64,000 nucleotides of DNA from Nitrospirales bacterium (GCA_021604005.1 BQIV01000018.1:29344-93343); one strand, 5' to 3'; numbered from the stretch's first letter, positions 36,021 to 45,986 are shown. Translations and numbers: made by a program. The notes: generated by a model not told the origin, from the sequence alone.

Positions 36021-38198
36021 TTAAGAAGCAGAGAGAGACTGCGCTTGCAGAAAACGGCGACTTCTATCTTTTGGAACAACCGGTAAACTGAGTAAAATGA
36101 GTCGTTCCCCCGTCTTTGAACTGTACACCTGAATATATCCGCCATACATTCCGACTATTTCCCGAGCAATGCTCAGACCTTGATCATCAAGATCGGACTT
36201 TTCCAACTCTGCATATGCGCTTTCACCCGAATGAAACGAGGGTAACAACACATCAAAGATCGGCGCAGCTTGAATATCCGACAATTCAACTTGAATCCAT
36301 GTATCGCCAGTCGAACTCGTGATGCCTTGAGTTTTCAGGAAGAGCGTATGTTCCATGTTCGCAACAGGATCCATGCGATGGAGATAGTGGAGCAGTAAAT
36401 TAAAAAGCACTTGCCGCATTTCCTGTCGCCGAAAATGCAACATGGGAATATTACGATCGAGCGAGATTTCAATTTTTATGTGCGGATATTCAGCGTTCAA
36501 CGTAATAAAGGCAACACATGATTCAATGAGCTCATTCATATTTTCTTGCGTGTGGTTTCCTGACAGCTCGTGGCTGGCATATTCCCGAATCTCTTTAGTC
36601 AAACTTTCGATACGCGCGACATCAGACGCAATGACAGTCTGAAATCGAGCCAAAAATTCCTCATCATTCTTTCGTAGTTGAGCTAATTGTACAAATGCCT
36701 TAATCGAAGATTGGGAGTTGGTAAGTTCTTGCGCCAACCCACCCGACATCGTTTCAAGTGATCGCAAGCGATCCATATGCCGAACAATAGCCTGAGAACG
36801 AATGACTTCTTCACGAAGTATGGCATTTTCAAGAGCGAGTGCCGCCTCACGAACCAACGTCGACACAAAGCCCACGGCTTCGATCGCCTCAAATGACTCA
36901 GGCGAGCAGGGGCTGATGAGGCAAAACCCCAATAACCGATTTTTCCGAATAAAAGGAAAACAGATATCAGCCCGCAATCGTTCCAGATCGGTCAAGACAC
37001 GCTGCTTCCATTGATCGGGAAACGACTGTTTTAACTCCTGACTGAACACCCGAGTTTGGACGATTGCCAAATAACGAGGAAGATCGTCGGTAATCGCAAA
37101 GGTCACATGTGAATCGGCCGCATTCATCTCGCCGCCAAAATCCGAGACTTGAGTGTACATATGTTTTTCTTCATGTAACACAAACAGCATCGCGGTTTGC
37201 GCACGCATCCCACGGCTTAACGTATTGACGATTTCTTGACCCAACAACTGCACATCCTGAAGTGTCGCGATATTGGTAGAAAACTGAGAAAGCGCTTTCA
37301 TGCTCGAGTCTTTTCCTCGAAAAACGGCACCCGGGACAGAACGACGAGCTCCTAAGCGCATTTGATAGGCTCCCGCAACCGTTAATAAATGCACAAACAG
37401 TTGGACCATCGAATAGCGGTAACTGATCGCCCCAAATACCGATTTTTGCGCAAGGAGCAATACAGGGTAGGCCGGTTGAGAAATCAACAACAAGACCGCG
37501 AGATAACTGAGCCCTTTTTCCAGAAACACTGAAAAATCCATTAAGCGATAGCGGAGTAATGTGTAAGCCACCAAGGCCACATAGAAAGTAAAACAGATGG
37601 TGCCATACGGAAGAATTTCAATTCCGTACCAAAGCGGGAAGTTGGTTGCCCCTCCAATGTAGGCGACGATAGAGGCAATTAATAAATAAAAAAATTGTTT
37701 GCGGCGCAGTCGTTTCTCTCGCTGATACGCCAAGGCTAACAAGTAGCATGAATATATGGCGACCGCTCCCCACCATGCTAAAAAAAGATGAAAGAGTGGA
37801 CCGGGTTGCGGCCAAAACAAGAAATAGCTCGTAGGCTGAACGTCAGCAATGAAATAGGGGGTGGCATCAACCACGAGAAAAAATCCACCCACCAGATAGG
37901 TGCTTTTCAATACTCTTCCTAAACGTTCAGTGTCGGTAGTTAAATACAAGACATGATGAAGCTGGGTGACGGGGATAAAAATGGCCCCGACCATCAGTAG
38001 TCGTGCAAAGAACAGTGCCGTATCATGCGTGCTGGAAATTTGCCAACTAAAATACGCAAAACTCCAAATGGCAATGCTCAGTCCAAGCAACCCATACGAC
38101 CAGTGACGAGGGTCCTTAGGCGAACGTGTATACACAAGAATGGCAAGGCTAATAGCCGCAATACCATTTAACAATCCGCTAATGGCAAAGAAATTCAC
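36021..38198 (-). CDS. membrane histidine-kinase-like protein lacking the phospho-acceptor His
   Basis: 725 residues starting at a GTG. Residues 1-270 contain about seven to eight hydrophobic helices, like the PrsK-type or 7TM sensor module. A GAF-like domain follows (about 300-465). The expected H-box GLAHEIxNPL reads GLAQELTNSQSSIKAF, with Gln at the His position. The N-box reads FNLLLHYLHRM, without the Asn, and no DxGxG box is visible; only GLSIAREIVGMYGG remains of G2. It therefore looks like a pseudokinase that may sense and signal by binding. AGGAGG lies about 14 nt before the start with a GGGGACTCCCC palindrome between. Confidence 0.8.
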   Translation of the reverse strand: MNFFAISGLLNGIAAISLAILVYTRSPKDPRHWSYGLLGLSIAIWSFAYFSWQISSTHDTALFFARLLMVGAIFIPVTQLHHVLYLTTDTERLGRVLKSTYLVGGFFLVVDATPYFIADVQPTSYFLFWPQPGPLFHLFLAWWGAVAIYSCYLLALAYQREKRLRRKQFFYLLIASIVAYIGGATNFPLWYGIEILPYGTICFTFYVALVAYTLLRYRLMDFSVFLEKGLSYLAVLLLISQPAYPVLLLAQKSVFGAISYRYSMVQLFVHLLTVAGAYQMRLGARRSVPGAVFRGKDSSMKALSQFSTNIATLQDVQLLGQEIVNTLSRGMRAQTAMLFVLHEEKHMYTQVSDFGGEMNAADSHVTFAITDDLPRYLAIVQTRVFSQELKQSFPDQWKQRVLTDLERLRADICFPFIRKNRLLGFCLISPCSPESFEAIEAVGFVSTLVREAALALENAILREEVIRSQAIVRHMDRLRSLETMSGGLAQELTNSQSSIKAFVQLAQLRKNDEEFLARFQTVIASDVARIESLTKEIREYASHELSGNHTQENMNELIESCVAFITLNAEYPHIKIEISLDRNIPMLHFRRQEMRQVLFNLLLHYLHRMDPVANMEHTLFLKTQGITSSTGDTWIQVELSDIQAAPIFDVLLPSFHSGESAYAELEKSDLDDQGLSIAREIVGMYGGYIQVYSSKTGERLILLSLPVVPKDRSRRFLQAQSLSAS

Positions 38199-38617
38199 GG
38201 CTTTGGGGAGTCCCCTCCTAGCATGTCACACATGCATTACCTATCGCATCAGGACCAATTGAACGGAGCTTGATACAGAACAGTACGTAAGAAACGCAAG
38301 AAGGTCAAGTCTGGTGGATGTATGAATTTGAGGAAGAATTCTCAAAATCCAAGCATGCAACACTTTAGAGAGTCACAAAATTTTGCATCCTGCACACATG
38401 TCACGTATTGGATAACACACGTGCACACGGTGACGCGTGATCGTTTCGGTATAACAACATCGGCTATACAGCCAATGATACCACAATTCCTTGCGTTATC
38501 TCCCAGCGTTGCGATGCCGCTACCGTTGAGAACGTCCTTCCTTGAATCAGATATTTCTATGGATACTGTCATTGAAAAGGAACAGCTTATCCGGGCACTT
38601 GCCACGTCTCGCGTCAC
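38199..38617. other. intergenic region, nothing recognised
   Basis: About 420 bp between the kinase-like gene and the HAD gene, both on the minus strand. Overlapping 90- to 120-codon frames exist on both strands, but neither has a ribosome-binding site and one runs into the HAD gene. The stretch TGACGCGTGATCG and nearby GTG/CAC steps are slightly palindromic. No call is made. Confidence 0.3.
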
Positions 38618-39355
38618 CTACGAAGAAGTGATGGTGACAAGAAATTCAGGTAATTGCGCAATGCGCTGGATACGCGCTGCTGATGGGTGAGATTCAGTCG
38701 AGCCATTCAACAAGACCGCATGAAGGCCTGCATGTGTGGCACCTTCCCAATCCTCTTTTAGACTGTCACCAATGTGTACGGCTTCATACGGTTCAATGGC
38801 ATGTTCATTTAGGGCATAGTCAAATATCGGCTTTGCCGGCTTCACTGATTGCACCAAACTCGATATCGTGACGGTATCAAAAAATTGCCTGAGCGAAAGA
38901 TCTGTGAGTATTTGGAAGAGTCTAGTGTCAAAATTTGAAATAATGCCGAGCTCGTAACCACGGCCTTTCAATGTGTGGAGGACGGAATAAAGCTCCGGGT
39001 CGATTCTCCAATGCAACCCGCGGCCGAAGGCTTCATAGACTTCATCAAAATACTCGTCGAATCGTTCAAACATTCCGACACGGTAAAACACGGCATGAAC
39101 AATATCGAACCACCACAACCGCTCACATTGTTTTAACTTTTCTGGCTGCGACACGTGAAAGATCGCGGGAGGGGCATGCCGAAACGCATGAGAAAAGGCT
39201 GATTGAATTGCAGCACTCAACTCCGGTGTAGTCTGTACGCCATAACGCTTGGCATACTCAAGGTAGACATCGGCCACAGACCCATTAATATGAATGAGAG
39301 TGCCGGCGGCATCAAAGAACACAACTTTTATGGGAGACGTGGTCGAATGTTTCAT
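38618..39355 (-). CDS. HAD-superfamily hydrolase (HDHD3-like)
   Basis: 245 residues. Motif I is FFDAAGTLIH, where the usual second Asp is Ala followed by Gly-Thr, as seen in HDHD3-like members. Motif II is ISNFD, motif III the Lys in VKPAKPIFDYAL, and motif IV is HIGDSLKEDWEGA. A helical cap domain lies between residues 20 and 110. HAD enzymes of this type dephosphorylate small metabolites; the substrate is not evident. Replacement of the general acid/base Asp could lower phosphatase activity. Confidence 0.82.
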   Translation of the reverse strand: MKHSTTSPIKVVFFDAAGTLIHINGSVADVYLEYAKRYGVQTTPELSAAIQSAFSHAFRHAPPAIFHVSQPEKLKQCERLWWFDIVHAVFYRVGMFERFDEYFDEVYEAFGRGLHWRIDPELYSVLHTLKGRGYELGIISNFDTRLFQILTDLSLRQFFDTVTISSLVQSVKPAKPIFDYALNEHAIEPYEAVHIGDSLKEDWEGATHAGLHAVLLNGSTESHPSAARIQRIAQLPEFLVTITSS

Positions 39356-39587
39356 GCTTGCTTTGGAAACTTATTCCGTCACTACCCAAAACGCAATACA
39401 CCACAGACACATGACGCAATTTTGCCATGCTATGCGGACACGCACCGCTCGCTATAGCTCACACCGACGCCAAGAAAAAAAATCGTTTACGGTGAATAGT
39501 AGGAAAATGTTGGAGTGATAACTATAAGGATTGAATGAGAGCACGTACTCAAGAACTCTCAGCACAAGATCAAAGAACGCGCCTCGT

Positions 39588-39695
39588 TTATTTAGCGTTC
39601 TTCGTTCTCCGTTCCCGTTCTCTGGTTTTTAAACGATCTTTATTTTTCCGATGTTTCTTTCGAAGATCACGATCTTTTTCTCGTCCTCTAGGCAT
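39588..39695 (-). CDS. 35-residue highly basic small protein
   Basis: The frame runs from ATG at 39695 to TAA at 39588-39590. It starts MPRGREKDRDLRKKH, continues RKNKDRLKTRERERR and ends in a short basic tail; about half the residues are Arg or Lys and there are no hydrophobic ones except two Leu. A strong ribosome-binding site, GAGGAG, lies 6-7 nt upstream. A hairpin (AAGAACGC at 39573-39580 with GCGTTCTT at 39595-39602) spans the stop codon. It resembles a small ribosome- or RNA-associated protein, which is inference. Confidence 0.65.
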   Translation of the reverse strand: MPRGREKDRDLRKKHRKNKDRLKTRERERRTKNAK

Positions 39696-39847
39696 ACAAT
39701 TCTCCTCATCTCGTATGAACAACATGAACTCATGGTACGATCTATATCATAACACCGCAAGAACCAACAAGTACGGCACGTCTTGCTTGAAGCCCTGTCA
39801 AACGCATGATAAGATCGGCATCTTCACGACATATCCCTAGAATCACC

Positions 39848-42637
39848 ATGTCCCCACCACAACTCAATAAAACATATGACCCTCAGGACGTTGAAAAACG
39901 CTGGGGGCAATTTTGGATCGATCATAACCTGTTCACACCAAAAATAGAAGGGCCGGAACACGCCTATGCAATCGTCATCCCTCCCCCCAACGTCACTGGG
40001 TCTTTGCATATCGGACATGCACTCAACAGTACGTTACAGGATATTCTGATCCGTTGGAAACGCATGCAAGGGCATAAAACGCTCTGGCTTCCCGGCACCG
40101 ACCATGCTGGCATCGCGACGCAAAATGTGGTTGAACGGCAACTGATGGCCGAGGGAAGCTCTCGGGAACACATCGGTCGGCAAGCATTCATTGAACGAGT
40201 CTGGAAATGGAAAGAACAGTCCGGCGACACCATTATCGAGCAACTCAAACAACTGGGCGCGTCATGCGACTGGAGCCGCCAACGCTTTACGCTCGACGAA
40301 GGCTTATCTCAAGCCGTACGTGAGGTTTTCGTTGCGCTATACGACGAAGGATTAATTTATCGTGGAGAACGATTGATTAACTGGTGCCCGCGATGCCTTA
40401 CCGCCCTTTCGGATATCGAGGTTGAACATGAGACGGTCAAGGGAAAGCTATACCACATCCATTACCCTGTGAAAGAAAAACCGGACTCCTTCCTCACGAT
40501 TGCGACAACGCGCCCGGAGACCATGCTGGGCGACACGGCCATTGCCGTTCACCCAGAAGATCCGCGTTACAGTCACCTCATCGGGAAATACATAGACGTA
40601 CCCCTGACGACCAGAACGATTCCAATTGTCGGCGACTCAATTCTCGTAGACCGAGAATTTGGCACAGGTGCCGTAAAAATTACTCCAGCCTGCGACTTTA
40701 ATGATGAAGAAGCCGGCAAACGCCTCAACCTTCCTTCAAAATCAATCTTTGATCACAGAGCTCAAATTGACACGGAACTATTTGAACCGGAGGATATAGA
40801 TTCAGACCTCAAGAACCGCATTCATGGCAAAAGCGAACAAGAAGCTAGAAAACTTGTCGTTGAAGCACTCGAGAATAACGAATTCCTGCAGAAGGTTGAA
40901 GACCACACCATGGCCATCGGGAAATGCTACCGATGCAAAACGGTCGTCTTGCCCTACCCTTCGCCTCAATGGTTTGTGAAAATTCAACCACTCGCCGACC
41001 CAGCCATTGAAGCCGTGGAGTCAGGAAAGATTCGAATCATTCCAGACAGCTGGAAAGGGAATTATTTCGGATGGATGCGGAATATAAAGGATTGGTGTAT
41101 CTCACGCCAAATTTGGTGGGGCCATCAAATTCCAGCATGGTATTGTACTGCGTGTAATATCGATCACCTGCATTTTTCTAAAAACCCTCACGCCAGCCAG
41201 CAGGACCAGACAACACCCCTTGAGGCTTCGACGATGTCGGGCTTTATTGCATCTGACGCGATTCCGATCGTCTCACGGATAACACCGACAGCCTGTTCTC
41301 GCTGTGGAGGCTCAGACCTTCGACAAGATCCAGATGTGCTGGATACCTGGTTTTCATCTTCTCTCTGGCCCTTCTCTACCTTGGGGTGGCCCAATAACCA
41401 CGTTGATCTGAAGACGTTTTATCCAACCGCAACATTAGTCACAGGGCTCGACATTCTATTCTTCTGGGTCGCACGCATGATCATGATGGGACTGAAATTT
41501 ACGAAAGGCGTCCCCTTCCGTGACGTGTATATTCATGCCCTCGTCCGAGATGCCGAAGGCCAAAAGATGAGTAAGTCCAAAGGCAATGTCATCAATCCAT
41601 TAACGAAGATGCAGGAATATGGAACCGATGCCTTGCGATTCACCTTGGCGTCCATGGCGTCGCCAGGACGCGACATTAAGCTTGCAGAAGGGCGTATTGA
41701 AGGCTATCGAAATTTTGTGACAAAGATCTGGAATGCGGCTCGCTTCATCGCACTGTATGGTGACGGCGCACGAAAGGCTCTGCCCGTTTCAGCGCGATCC
41801 TTTGCCGACCAGTGGATTCTTAGCCGCCTGAACCATACTATTCGCGATTGTACCCACTACTTAGAAGAGTATCGATTTGATCACGCCACATCAGCCCTCT
41901 ACCAATTTCTTTGGCATGAATACTGTGATTGGTATATTGAATTAGTCAAACCGGCATTTCACGATCCCCAATCTGAAGACGCTCAATCGACTCGCCATAC
42001 GCTCTTTGAATCATTTGAAATTATTCAACGATTGCTGCACCCATTCATGCCGTTTCTGAGCGAAGAACTTTGGCAAGCCTTTCCTCACTCAGGAACATCC
42101 ATCGTGACTCAACCATTTCCTCTAGAAGAGAAAGACTGGGATTCCCAGACAATCGAGCAAGACTTTCATATATTTGAGCAATTCGTGAATGCCTCACGCA
42201 CAAGCCGGGCCTTGCTCAACTGCTCTCCGGTACAACCAATGGCGTTTTGGGGAACTTCAACAAGCCCGCAGGAACGTACGACCCTCAACACCTGGAAACC
42301 CTATATCGTTCATCTTGCCCGCGGAACCGTCACGTTAACCGAAACCGATACCTGGTCAACGCAAAATGTGCTGCGCCTCGTCATGGGCTCTATCACCGTG
42401 GGAACCACCATCGACCAGGAAATCGACTTACAACGTGCAGTGGCTCGCTTACAAAAACAAGCTCAGGAAAAACACAAAGAAGCCACCCGCCTGCAAGCTC
42501 GCTTAGCGTCAAAAAACTTTACCGACAAAGCCGAGCCAGACGTGATTCGTGAATCGCAAACTCGCCTCACAGCCCTCAACGAAGAATTAGCCCTCCTGGC
42601 AAGTAGTGAAGCGCAACTCTCATCAATTCTTGGATAG
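39848..42637 (+). CDS. valS: valyl-tRNA synthetase
   Basis: 929 residues from the ATG at 39848; an earlier ATG at 39806 lacks support. Class I signature HIGH is in PPNVTGSLHIGHALN and KMSKS is in GQKMSKSKGNVINP. The editing (CP1) domain contains TTRPETMLGDTAIAVHPED, and the anticodon-binding domain and C-terminal coiled coil (LQRAVARLQKQAQEKHKEA) are present. It charges tRNA-Val and edits Thr-tRNA. It leads a plus-strand run of cofactor genes; nadC starts 8 bp after it. Confidence 0.97.
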   Translation: MSPPQLNKTYDPQDVEKRWGQFWIDHNLFTPKIEGPEHAYAIVIPPPNVTGSLHIGHALNSTLQDILIRWKRMQGHKTLWLPGTDHAGIATQNVVERQLMAEGSSREHIGRQAFIERVWKWKEQSGDTIIEQLKQLGASCDWSRQRFTLDEGLSQAVREVFVALYDEGLIYRGERLINWCPRCLTALSDIEVEHETVKGKLYHIHYPVKEKPDSFLTIATTRPETMLGDTAIAVHPEDPRYSHLIGKYIDVPLTTRTIPIVGDSILVDREFGTGAVKITPACDFNDEEAGKRLNLPSKSIFDHRAQIDTELFEPEDIDSDLKNRIHGKSEQEARKLVVEALENNEFLQKVEDHTMAIGKCYRCKTVVLPYPSPQWFVKIQPLADPAIEAVESGKIRIIPDSWKGNYFGWMRNIKDWCISRQIWWGHQIPAWYCTACNIDHLHFSKNPHASQQDQTTPLEASTMSGFIASDAIPIVSRITPTACSRCGGSDLRQDPDVLDTWFSSSLWPFSTLGWPNNHVDLKTFYPTATLVTGLDILFFWVARMIMMGLKFTKGVPFRDVYIHALVRDAEGQKMSKSKGNVINPLTKMQEYGTDALRFTLASMASPGRDIKLAEGRIEGYRNFVTKIWNAARFIALYGDGARKALPVSARSFADQWILSRLNHTIRDCTHYLEEYRFDHATSALYQFLWHEYCDWYIELVKPAFHDPQSEDAQSTRHTLFESFEIIQRLLHPFMPFLSEELWQAFPHSGTSIVTQPFPLEEKDWDSQTIEQDFHIFEQFVNASRTSRALLNCSPVQPMAFWGTSTSPQERTTLNTWKPYIVHLARGTVTLTETDTWSTQNVLRLVMGSITVGTTIDQEIDLQRAVARLQKQAQEKHKEATRLQARLASKNFTDKAEPDVIRESQTRLTALNEELALLASSEAQLSSILG

Positions 42638-42645
42638 CCTTCGCT

Positions 42646-43530
42646 GTGACCATGGCCGCCCACAACGCTCATCTCCGTGCCCTGATTACACTCGCACTGG
42701 AAGAAGATTCCGTTGATGAAGATATCACCACACAGATCCTCATCCCGCCTCGCAAGCAGGCCAACGCGACCATTACGGCAAAAGAAGAATTGGTTATCGC
42801 AGGACTTGGTGTCGCTCGACAAGTATTTGCTCAAGTCGATCGGTCATTGCGATTCGTAGAATTAGAAAAAGACGGCAACCTGGTTGAGACAGGAACAGCT
42901 TGTTGTACGATATCGGGAAACGCCAGATCCTTGCTCAAAGCAGAGCGTGTGGCTTTGAACTTCCTACAGCATCTATCGGGAATCGCCACGCTCACGCGTC
43001 AATTTTGCCTTGCGGCTAACACGTCATCGACAAAACTTCTAGACACTCGCAAAACGACCCCTGGATTACGCTATTTGCAAAAGCAGGCCGTAACGTGTGG
43101 AGGAGGAACCAATCATCGGCACTCATTGAAAGATGGAATCCTCATCAAAGATAATCATTTAGCCATGTTGAATGCGCAAGGGATAACTCTCGCACAAGCC
43201 TGTCGGCAGGCAAAAAAACACGCCCCGGCTCATCTAAAAGTCTGTGTTGAAACCGAAACGCTCGAGGAAGTAGACGCAGCTATTCAGGGTAGCGCGGATA
43301 TCATCCTTCTTGACAATATGCTTCCTCACCTTCTCCGAAAAGCTCTTCGGCTCATCGACAGACGAGCCCTCACTGAAATTTCAGGAGGTATCACCCTGAA
43401 GAATATTCATACGATGGCGAAGATTGGAGCCGATTTCATTTCCATAGGAGCCTTAACTCACTCTGCTCGTTCCATGGATCTGAGCCTTTCACTCACGCCT
43501 CTTGAGCGCACAAGTCGCCGTCGGCCATAG
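42646..43530 (+). CDS. nadC: nicotinate-nucleotide pyrophosphorylase (quinolinate PRTase) NadC
   Basis: 294 residues from a GTG; an ATG two codons later (42652) is equally possible. The QPRTase signature is LLDTRKTTPGLRYLQKQAV, followed by CGGGTNHRHSL and LIKDNHL. The second half is the alpha/beta barrel with ADIILLDNM and EISGGITLKNI. The enzyme converts quinolinate and PRPP to nicotinate mononucleotide in NAD synthesis. It begins 8 bp after valS and runs directly into birA. Confidence 0.95.
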   Translation: MTMAAHNAHLRALITLALEEDSVDEDITTQILIPPRKQANATITAKEELVIAGLGVARQVFAQVDRSLRFVELEKDGNLVETGTACCTISGNARSLLKAERVALNFLQHLSGIATLTRQFCLAANTSSTKLLDTRKTTPGLRYLQKQAVTCGGGTNHRHSLKDGILIKDNHLAMLNAQGITLAQACRQAKKHAPAHLKVCVETETLEEVDAAIQGSADIILLDNMLPHLLRKALRLIDRRALTEISGGITLKNIHTMAKIGADFISIGALTHSARSMDLSLSLTPLERTSRRRP

Positions 43531-43534
43531 TTCA

Positions 43535-44401
43535 ATGAGTCCTTCGCCATCGGAGTCCACACCACACGTTTCAGAGATCTTTCAGTCGATGCTCTCAACC
43601 AATGAGCTTGGTCGACCGACGTTGATCTTCGACGAAGTGTCCTCAACGAATACATTAGGTTTCGAAGCTGCTCAACGCCATACTCCACACGGCACTGTGA
43701 TTCTTGCAGAAAGTCAAACGGCCGGAAAAGGACGGCTTGGTCGAACATGGCACTCTCCCTCAGGGAAAAACCTCTATGTTTCCATTGTGTTAACCCACGC
43801 CACCTATAAAACTCACATCTCATGGATTCCTTTAGTCACCGGCATGGCTTTAGCCGAAAGCCTTGAGCTGGTATCGGAACTTTCCCTCTCTCTTAAATGG
43901 CCCAATGATATCGTGATTCATGATAGAAAATTAGCTGGAATCCTCTGTGAAGCCAGACAAAAAGGCAATACTGAAGGGGCCATTGTCGTGGGAATCGGCA
44001 TGAACATCAATAGTGACAACGACGACTTTCCGAAAGAGTTACGAGATACCGCAACATCTCTTAAACTGGAAAGGCTGCAAGAATTTGATCGACTCCCACT
44101 CCTTGCAGCATTTCTGGCAAACCTTGAGTCGCACTATACGAGATTGCATTCAGAGCCAATAGAAGCTATACGATCTCAATATATTGCGCGGTGCTCCACC
44201 TTACAGTGTGCTATTGAAGTACATTTTTCTTCAGGCAAGCGATTGGAAGGGGAAGCTGTCGATGTTGGTATGGACGGGGAACTCCAGGTTATGTCATTCG
44301 ATAATCAAAACCGTCACACAATTCTACCAATTCGTTCCGGGGATGTTTTTCACATTCGAAAATCCCTCCGGGGCATATACAATGCCGGTACAGTAGAATA
44401 A
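43535..44401 (+). CDS. birA: biotin--[acetyl-CoA-carboxylase] ligase (BirA without DNA-binding domain)
   Basis: About 288 residues from the ATG at 43535; an in-frame TTG at 43502 would overlap nadC. The catalytic domain has FDEVSSTNTLGFEAA, the biotin-binding GKGRLGRTWHSPSGKNLY, and LKWPNDIVIHDRKLAGIL. The C-terminal SH3-like domain follows (GEAVDVGMDGELQV). The helix-turn-helix of bifunctional BirA repressors is missing, so this is the ligase-only form. It biotinylates the BCCP subunit. Confidence 0.93.
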   Translation: MSPSPSESTPHVSEIFQSMLSTNELGRPTLIFDEVSSTNTLGFEAAQRHTPHGTVILAESQTAGKGRLGRTWHSPSGKNLYVSIVLTHATYKTHISWIPLVTGMALAESLELVSELSLSLKWPNDIVIHDRKLAGILCEARQKGNTEGAIVVGIGMNINSDNDDFPKELRDTATSLKLERLQEFDRLPLLAAFLANLESHYTRLHSEPIEAIRSQYIARCSTLQCAIEVHFSSGKRLEGEAVDVGMDGELQVMSFDNQNRHTILPIRSGDVFHIRKSLRGIYNAGTVE

Positions 44402-44429
44402 TTGTTCAAGCAAGGGAATATCGCCAATT

Positions 44430-45203
44430 ATGCTTCTTGCCATTGACATTGGGAATAGTCATATCGTTGGTGGAATTTTTGAACACCAACACCTGAGTGC
44501 GGCCTGGCGTTTGGCCACCGATCACACAAAAACGACTGATGAGTATGGGATTCTCCTACTGTCCCTCCTAAACTCTTACGCCATACAGCCTTCGGATATT
44601 ACGGGCTGCATCATATCAAGTGTCGTGCCGCCCATTACCGTGGTCTTTGACTCAATGGTCAAAACATTCTTCAACCACCATCCGATCTTTGCATCATGGG
44701 AAAGTCCGCTTGGACTCACCTTGCGCTATCAACATCCCCAGGAAATTGGAACAGATCGACTCGTCAATGCCGCTGCGGCCTTCGCACGCTACCAACGCGC
44801 ACTCATTATTGTGGATTTTGGAACCGCCACAACCTTTTGTACCATCACAGCCTCTGGTGAATACCTAGGTGGGGCAATTGCGCCTGGGCTAAAAAGTTCT
44901 GCAGATTCCCTGCACCTTCAAACGGCCCAGCTCCCCGTGATCGACTTAGCGAAACCACCTCAGGTTATCGGGACTAATACGATTACCAGCATGCAATCAG
45001 GTCTTATCTTTGGATATTCCGGGCTTGTGGATGAACTAGTACGAAGGATCCAAGAAGAGATCAAGCAAACAACCTATGTGATTGCAACCGGAGGGTTGGC
45101 ATCAATCATTGCTCAAATTTCTTCTACAATTGACGAAGTCAGACCAAATCTCACACTTGAAGGCCTGGAGCTTCTCTATCGACGAACGACAGCCTCACCT
45201 TGA
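44430..45203 (+). CDS. coaX: type III pantothenate kinase CoaX
   Basis: 257 residues of the ASKHA fold. The phosphate-1 loop is LLAIDIGNSHIVGGI, followed by GTDRLVNAAAAFARY, IIVDFGTATTFCTI and ATGGLASIIA. It carries out the first step of CoA synthesis and is not feedback-inhibited by CoA. It is 28 bp downstream of birA and ends the valS-nadC-birA-coaX run. A weak AT-rich stem followed by a T-run (around 45213-45232) could terminate it. Confidence 0.95.
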   Translation: MLLAIDIGNSHIVGGIFEHQHLSAAWRLATDHTKTTDEYGILLLSLLNSYAIQPSDITGCIISSVVPPITVVFDSMVKTFFNHHPIFASWESPLGLTLRYQHPQEIGTDRLVNAAAAFARYQRALIIVDFGTATTFCTITASGEYLGGAIAPGLKSSADSLHLQTAQLPVIDLAKPPQVIGTNTITSMQSGLIFGYSGLVDELVRRIQEEIKQTTYVIATGGLASIIAQISSTIDEVRPNLTLEGLELLYRRTTASP

Positions 45204-45268
45204 ATATTTCGAAAAACGACGTTTTTTTTTCAAAAAACTGAAAAATAGAGGAATTTTCAACCAGCGGG

Positions 45269-45297
45269 TTGACTTTATCTATTCCCATGACTATCTG
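45269..45297 (+). promoter_or_regulatory. candidate promoter of the grpE-dnaK-dnaJ operon
   Basis: TTGACT (45269-45274) and TATCTG (45292-45297) with a 17-bp spacer lie about 50 bp before grpE. I see no CIRCE element and no sigma-32-type promoter here, and no hrcA gene upstream. How the operon responds to heat is thus not visible. Confidence 0.35.
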
Positions 45298-45346
45298 AGG
45301 GTCATATGCGTATGTTTTGTTGCCATTAGAGGAGAAAAAGCTGTTT

Positions 45347-45982
45347 ATGAGCACAAGCGATCAACCCATTCAGGACGATGCGTCCGGAAGCGAAAGAACT
45401 AACTCCAGTTCTTCTACTGAAGAGGTGGAAAACGTTGCTCAAGAAACACCAGGACCTGACGATCTTGAGTCGCTCCGACAAGAGCTTAATGCCAAAACTG
45501 AAGAAGCGCGTGCAACGCATGATAAATACTTACGGTTAGCCGCAGAGTTTGACAATTACAAAAGACGCTCACAACGAGATCAAAGTGACGCCATCAAATT
45601 TGCCAATGAAAAGTTGATCAAAGATTTACTCCCGACACTGGAAAACCTTGAACGAGCAATCCAATCGGCACAAGAACAACATATCACCGGGGCCTTACTC
45701 GAAGGTGTCGTTTTGACGCATAAACAATTCCTTGAATCCTTGACAAAACTGGGCCTTCAACAAATTTCAAGTCTTGGAGAACCGTTTGACCCCGCCAAGC
45801 ATCAGGCTGTTGCTCAGGTCGAATCGGACACCGCCGTGCCCAATACCGTGATTGAAGAATATCAAAAGGGGTATTTTTTGCATGAACGCATTCTTCGCCC
45901 GGCGATGGTAACCGTCGCCAAGCAACAATCTGATCACGACACAAATACTAATAGCGAACAGAGCTGTACTGAAGGAGGATAA
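45347..45982 (+). CDS. grpE: nucleotide-exchange factor GrpE
   Basis: 211 residues from the ATG at 45347. An acidic, Ser-rich N-terminus is followed by the long coiled coil ([37 protein letters not shown] in parts) and a C-terminal beta domain with [15 protein letters not shown] and [18 protein letters not shown]. It releases ADP from DnaK. dnaK begins 4 bp after its stop. Confidence 0.95.
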   Translation: MSTSDQPIQDDASGSERTNSSSSTEEVENVAQETPGPDDLESLRQELNAKTEEARATHDKYLRLAAEFDNYKRRSQRDQSDAIKFANEKLIKDLLPTLENLERAIQSAQEQHITGALLEGVVLTHKQFLESLTKLGLQQISSLGEPFDPAKHQAVAQVESDTAVPNTVIEEYQKGYFLHERILRPAMVTVAKQQSDHDTNTNSEQSCTEGG

Positions 45983-45986
45983 ACAC

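Noticed and set aside
38322..38690. 122-codon plus-strand frame and an overlapping minus-strand frame (38342-38617)
   Set aside because: No ribosome-binding site, poor composition, and the plus frame runs into the HAD gene. Probably chance frames in an intergenic region.
39535..39840. 101-codon plus-strand frame upstream of valS
   Set aside because: It is antisense to the better supported 35-residue basic protein; its Arg/Phe/Ser-rich sequence is the mirror of that gene.
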